The notes beneath the pieces were generated by a model. That model was not told where the DNA came from. It did not search any database and was given only the letters and a program-made list of their open reading frames with translations. A DNA stretch of 7,668 nucleotides from Bacteroidia bacterium. Its GTDB lineage: Bacteria; Planctomycetota; Phycisphaerae; Phycisphaerales; SM1A02. Location: the NCBI GenBank assembly GCA_030054235.1, contig JASGCG010000070.1:1-7668 (forward strand), given 5' to 3'. A program made the translations under genes and the position numbers. This document shows, one piece after another, positions 5,780 to 7,668 of the stretch (positions are counted from its first letter, which is position 1; each line of letters starts with the position of its first letter).

Positions 5780-6475
5780 ATGACCGTGGAACTGACCGTG
5801 GACTTCAGCGATCCGATCCCGATCTTCGCGCTCGGGTCGGTGGCCATGCTGCCGCATGCGGCGGTCCCGCTGCACATCTTCGAGCCCCGGTACCGGCAGA
5901 TGGTGCGCGACTGCCTCGCCGCTGCAGGGGACCGAGGACTGCTGCACGCAGGCGCCATCGCGCTGTCGAGTTGTCACGGCACACCCCGGCGCCTGCGCGA
6001 CGTGGCGTGCGTAGGCAAGCTCGTGCAGGTGCAGCCCCTGTCCGACGGCCGATTCAATGTCGTGCTGCACGGCGTGACGCGGGCACGCATGATCGAGGTC
6101 GAGGCGCCGGAGGGCGATCGGCTCTACCACCAAGCCATGTTCGAGCCGATGCGGCCAGAGGATCCGGGCGTGGCGCGCGGGGTGCGCCGCGAGTTGCATG
6201 GCGCCTTGGCCGATGCCTCACTGCGACGCTTCCACATGGTGGACCAGGTGCTGGGCATTGTCGCCAACGCCGAGATCCCGGCACAGGCGGCGATCGATGT
6301 CACGGGGAATGCTCTCGTGCACGGCGACGAGGATCGCTATGCGCTCCTGGCCGCCGGCGACAGTCGGGCGCAGGGCACGATCATCTGGGACCACGTCCAG
6401 CGCATGCGTGGCTTGGCGCGCGCGGCCGATCGCCAGTCGCACGGCCGCTGGCCCCGCGGCGCATCGTGGAACTGA
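5780..6475 (+). CDS. Stand-alone LON substrate-binding (N-terminal) domain protein
   Basis: A 231-residue protein matching the N-terminal domain of Lon protease without the ATPase or protease parts. The hallmark is IPIFALGSVAMLPHAAVP (13-30) followed by LHIFEPRYRQMVRDCL (31-46). The expected beta-rich continuation comes next: GLLHAGAIAL, VGKLVQVQPLSDGRFNVVLHG (79-99, with the usual gain of strands) and RARMIEVE. A helical C-terminal part (130-215) completes the usual two-subdomain architecture. Such single-domain proteins are common in bacteria; they are thought to bind proteins, but a defined function is lacking. The C-terminal dozen residues (GRWPRGASWN) look unstructured. The start at 5780 is preferred because homologous proteins begin a few residues before the PIF motif; the ATG at 5759 would add seven residues (MVLPLLQ). 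The gene is divergent from the membrane-protein operon and 77 bases before the EVE gene, with which it may be co-transcribed. Confidence 0.88.
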   Translation: MTVELTVDFSDPIPIFALGSVAMLPHAAVPLHIFEPRYRQMVRDCLAAAGDRGLLHAGAIALSSCHGTPRRLRDVACVGKLVQVQPLSDGRFNVVLHGVTRARMIEVEAPEGDRLYHQAMFEPMRPEDPGVARGVRRELHGALADASLRRFHMVDQVLGIVANAEIPAQAAIDVTGNALVHGDEDRYALLAAGDSRAQGTIIWDHVQRMRGLARAADRQSHGRWPRGASWN

Positions 6476-6552
6476 GTGCCCGTCGCGAATCGATCGGGCG
6501 GGATCCATCGAACCCGACGCCACTGGACCGAACACCACATCGCGAGGACACC

Positions 6553-7023
6553 ATGAGGCATTGGCTCTGCAAGAGCGAGGAAACCTGCTATTCGATCGCC
6601 GATCTCGAGCGTGACGGCCGCGCCGGCTGGGACAGCGTACGCAACTACCAAGCCCGCAACTTCATGCGGGACCAGATGAAGGTCGGCGACCTGATCCTGT
6701 ACTACCACTCCAACGCCGATCCCACGGGGGTGGCAGGGATCGCGCGCGTGTCAAAGACGGGGGTGGCCGATCCCACCCAGTTCGATCCGCGGAGCGAGTT
6801 CCACGATCCCAAGTCGACCAAGGATGACCCGACCTGGATCATGGTCGAGGTGGAGTTCGTGGAACGATTCCGCGGCGTGGTGACGCTTGCATCCCTCCGC
6901 AAGGAGCCGTCGTTGGCGGGCATGACGGTGCTGGCCAAGGGAAACCGGCTGAGCGTGATGCCGTGCGATCCCGATCACTTCCGGATCGTGCGGGCCATGG
7001 GTCGCGCGCTTGGGAAGCGGTAG
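6553..7023 (+). CDS. EVE-domain protein (PUA-like, THYN1 homologue)
   Basis: A 156-residue protein that is a single EVE domain. Conserved features are HWLCKSEE at the N-terminus, WDSVRNYQARNFMRD (26-40), VGDLILYYHSN (44-54), GVAGIARVSKTGVADPTQFD (59-78), WIMVEVEFVERF (95-106) and the closing NRLSVMPCDPDHFRIV (131-146). EVE domains belong to the PUA-like superfamily; eukaryotic THYN1 and some prokaryotic relatives recognise modified bases such as methylcytosine derivatives in DNA, and RNA binding has also been proposed. The aromatic pocket candidates Trp26, Tyr32, Tyr50 and Tyr51 are kept. GAGGA at 6544-6548, four bases before the ATG, supports the start. LemA follows after 33 bases. No restriction or methylation gene is seen nearby, so this is more likely a housekeeping copy than part of a defence system. 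Confidence 0.94.
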   Translation: MRHWLCKSEETCYSIADLERDGRAGWDSVRNYQARNFMRDQMKVGDLILYYHSNADPTGVAGIARVSKTGVADPTQFDPRSEFHDPKSTKDDPTWIMVEVEFVERFRGVVTLASLRKEPSLAGMTVLAKGNRLSVMPCDPDHFRIVRAMGRALGKR

Positions 7024-7044
7024 GATCCACGAGCACTTCGGTGC

Positions 7045-7050
7045 AGGAGG
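7045..7050 (+). promoter_or_regulatory. Consensus ribosome binding site AGGAGG of the lemA-like gene
   Basis: AGGAGG is six bases before the ATG at 7057 and fully complementary to the CCTCC-containing tail of the 16S gene at the start of the window. It is the strongest Shine-Dalgarno sequence seen here. Confidence 0.88.
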
Positions 7051-7056
7051 TCCGCA

Positions 7057-7623
7057 ATGGGCATGGCCTTGGTGGTGATCGTTGGAGCCTTGCTGGCGTT
7101 CGTCGTCGTGGTCGGCCTGTGGGTGATCGGCGTCTACAACGGTCTGCAGCGCGCGCGCGTGGCGACGGAGGGAGCCTTCAGCGGCATCGACGTGAGCCTG
7201 AAGAAGCGCCACGACCTTGTGCCCAACCTCGTCGAGACGGTGAAGGGCTACGCAGCGCACGAGAAGGGTGCGCTCGAGGCCGTGATGAAGGCTCGGGCTT
7301 CGGCGATGGGCGCCGGTTCGGTCGATGAGCGCATCGGTGCGGAGCAGCAGCTCACTGGCGCGCTGGGCCGGCTGCTCGCCGTGGCCGAGGCCTATCCCGA
7401 TCTCAAGGCCAACCAGAACTTCCTGCAACTGCAGGGCACGCTGGGCCAGCTCGAGGGCGAGATCGCCTTCGCACGCACGGGCTACAACGGGAAGGCCGGC
7501 GAGTTCAACACGCAGCTGGCCGTCTTCCCCAACAACGTGATCGCCGGCATCTTCCGCTTCCAGCCCTTCCGCTTCTTCGAGGCGGGTGAGGGCGAGCGCG
7601 AGGCACCCAAGGTCAGGTTCTGA
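7057..7623 (+). CDS. lemA: LemA-family membrane protein
   Basis: A 188-residue protein with one N-terminal membrane segment (about 4-26) and the usual LemA core. YNGLQRARVATEGAFSGID (27-45) and LKKRHDLVPNLVETVKGY (48-65) form the first long helices. AYPDLKANQNFLQLQ (about 112-126) and LEGEIAFARTGYN (132-144) form the later ones. The typical end follows: EFNTQLAVFPNNVIAG, then FRFQPFRFFEA. Length is the family norm. LemA proteins are widespread in bacteria and anchored in the envelope; their molecular function is not settled, though they often sit next to TPM-domain or M48 (HtpX-like) protease genes. The start is fixed by a consensus ribosome binding site. It is 33 bases after the EVE gene and 16 bases before another start codon, so it is likely in an operon. 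Confidence 0.95.
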   Translation: MGMALVVIVGALLAFVVVVGLWVIGVYNGLQRARVATEGAFSGIDVSLKKRHDLVPNLVETVKGYAAHEKGALEAVMKARASAMGAGSVDERIGAEQQLTGALGRLLAVAEAYPDLKANQNFLQLQGTLGQLEGEIAFARTGYNGKAGEFNTQLAVFPNNVIAGIFRFQPFRFFEAGEGEREAPKVRF

Positions 7624-7639
7624 CTCCGGGCGGCCACGG

Positions 7640-7668
7640 ATGGCACGAGAACGCATCGTCGAGGCGGC
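7640..7668 (+). CDS. Start of a further gene, cut by the window end
   Basis: An ATG at 7640, 16 bases after the lemA stop, opens a frame coding MARERIVEA before the window ends. Spacing and strand suggest the next gene of the lemA operon. Nine residues are too few to name it. Genes after lemA are often M48 proteases or TPM-domain proteins, but nothing here shows which. No strong ribosome binding site precedes it. Confidence 0.4.

Noticed and set aside
6553..7023. EVE-domain gene as a sign of a modification-dependent defence island.
   Set aside because: It is a stand-alone EVE domain without a nuclease or ATPase partner, and neighbours are LON-domain and LemA genes of general function.
6751..7656. 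Minus-strand frame of 301 codons opposite the EVE and LemA genes.
   Set aside because: Both plus-strand genes match known families over their full length; the antisense product shows only shadow composition.

Overview
High-GC bacterial chromosome segment that begins in the last ~45 bases of a 16S rRNA gene. The 16S gene is followed within 125 bases by a strong intrinsic terminator and then directly by a protein gene. There is no spacer tRNA, 23S or 5S gene in the next 7.4 kb. A 16S gene unlinked from 23S, a twin-arginine-exported hydroxypyruvate-isomerase-like protein, and many genes without a Shine-Dalgarno sequence together suggest a planctomycete (Planctomycetota, perhaps the Phycisphaerae). 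That assignment is inference; no marker long enough to place the organism is present.

Layout. (1) 1-206: 16S 3' end, a trailer with three small hairpins, and a terminator. (2) 250-1152 (+): Tat-exported TIM-barrel sugar isomerase of the hydroxypyruvate isomerase family. (3) 1153-1581: 429-base non-coding stretch. Its second half folds on paper into a branched RNA with two GNRA-capped hairpins and ends in a terminator (T tract 1519-1523). An octamer in the upstream fold is identical to the terminator's 3' arm, so this could be an attenuated leader or a separate small RNA. (4) 1582-2457 (+): exported peptidyl-prolyl isomerase with two PepSY-like domains fused to a C-terminal FKBP domain. (5) 2473-2524: GC-rich stem between convergent genes. 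(6) 5760 to 2545 (-): a probable four-gene operon, transcribed in this order: two-TM protein with an NTF2-like domain, PLP-dependent threonine aldolase, M29-type metallo-aminopeptidase, small lipoprotein; gaps are 27, 67 and 32 bases. (7) 5780-7668 (+), divergent from that operon with only 19 bases between starts: stand-alone LON-substrate-binding-domain protein, EVE-domain protein, LemA-family membrane protein, and the first codons of a further gene.

Most proteins are recognisable families of envelope maintenance, amino-acid and peptide turnover, and nucleic-acid base recognition. The minus operon joins two amino-acid/peptide catabolic enzymes with two small envelope proteins of unknown role. 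I see no CRISPR array, insertion sequence, phage gene or defence island. The least explained part is the structured non-coding stretch at 1309-1523 in front of the PepSY-FKBP gene. The rest is largely ordinary housekeeping content in an unusual rRNA arrangement.
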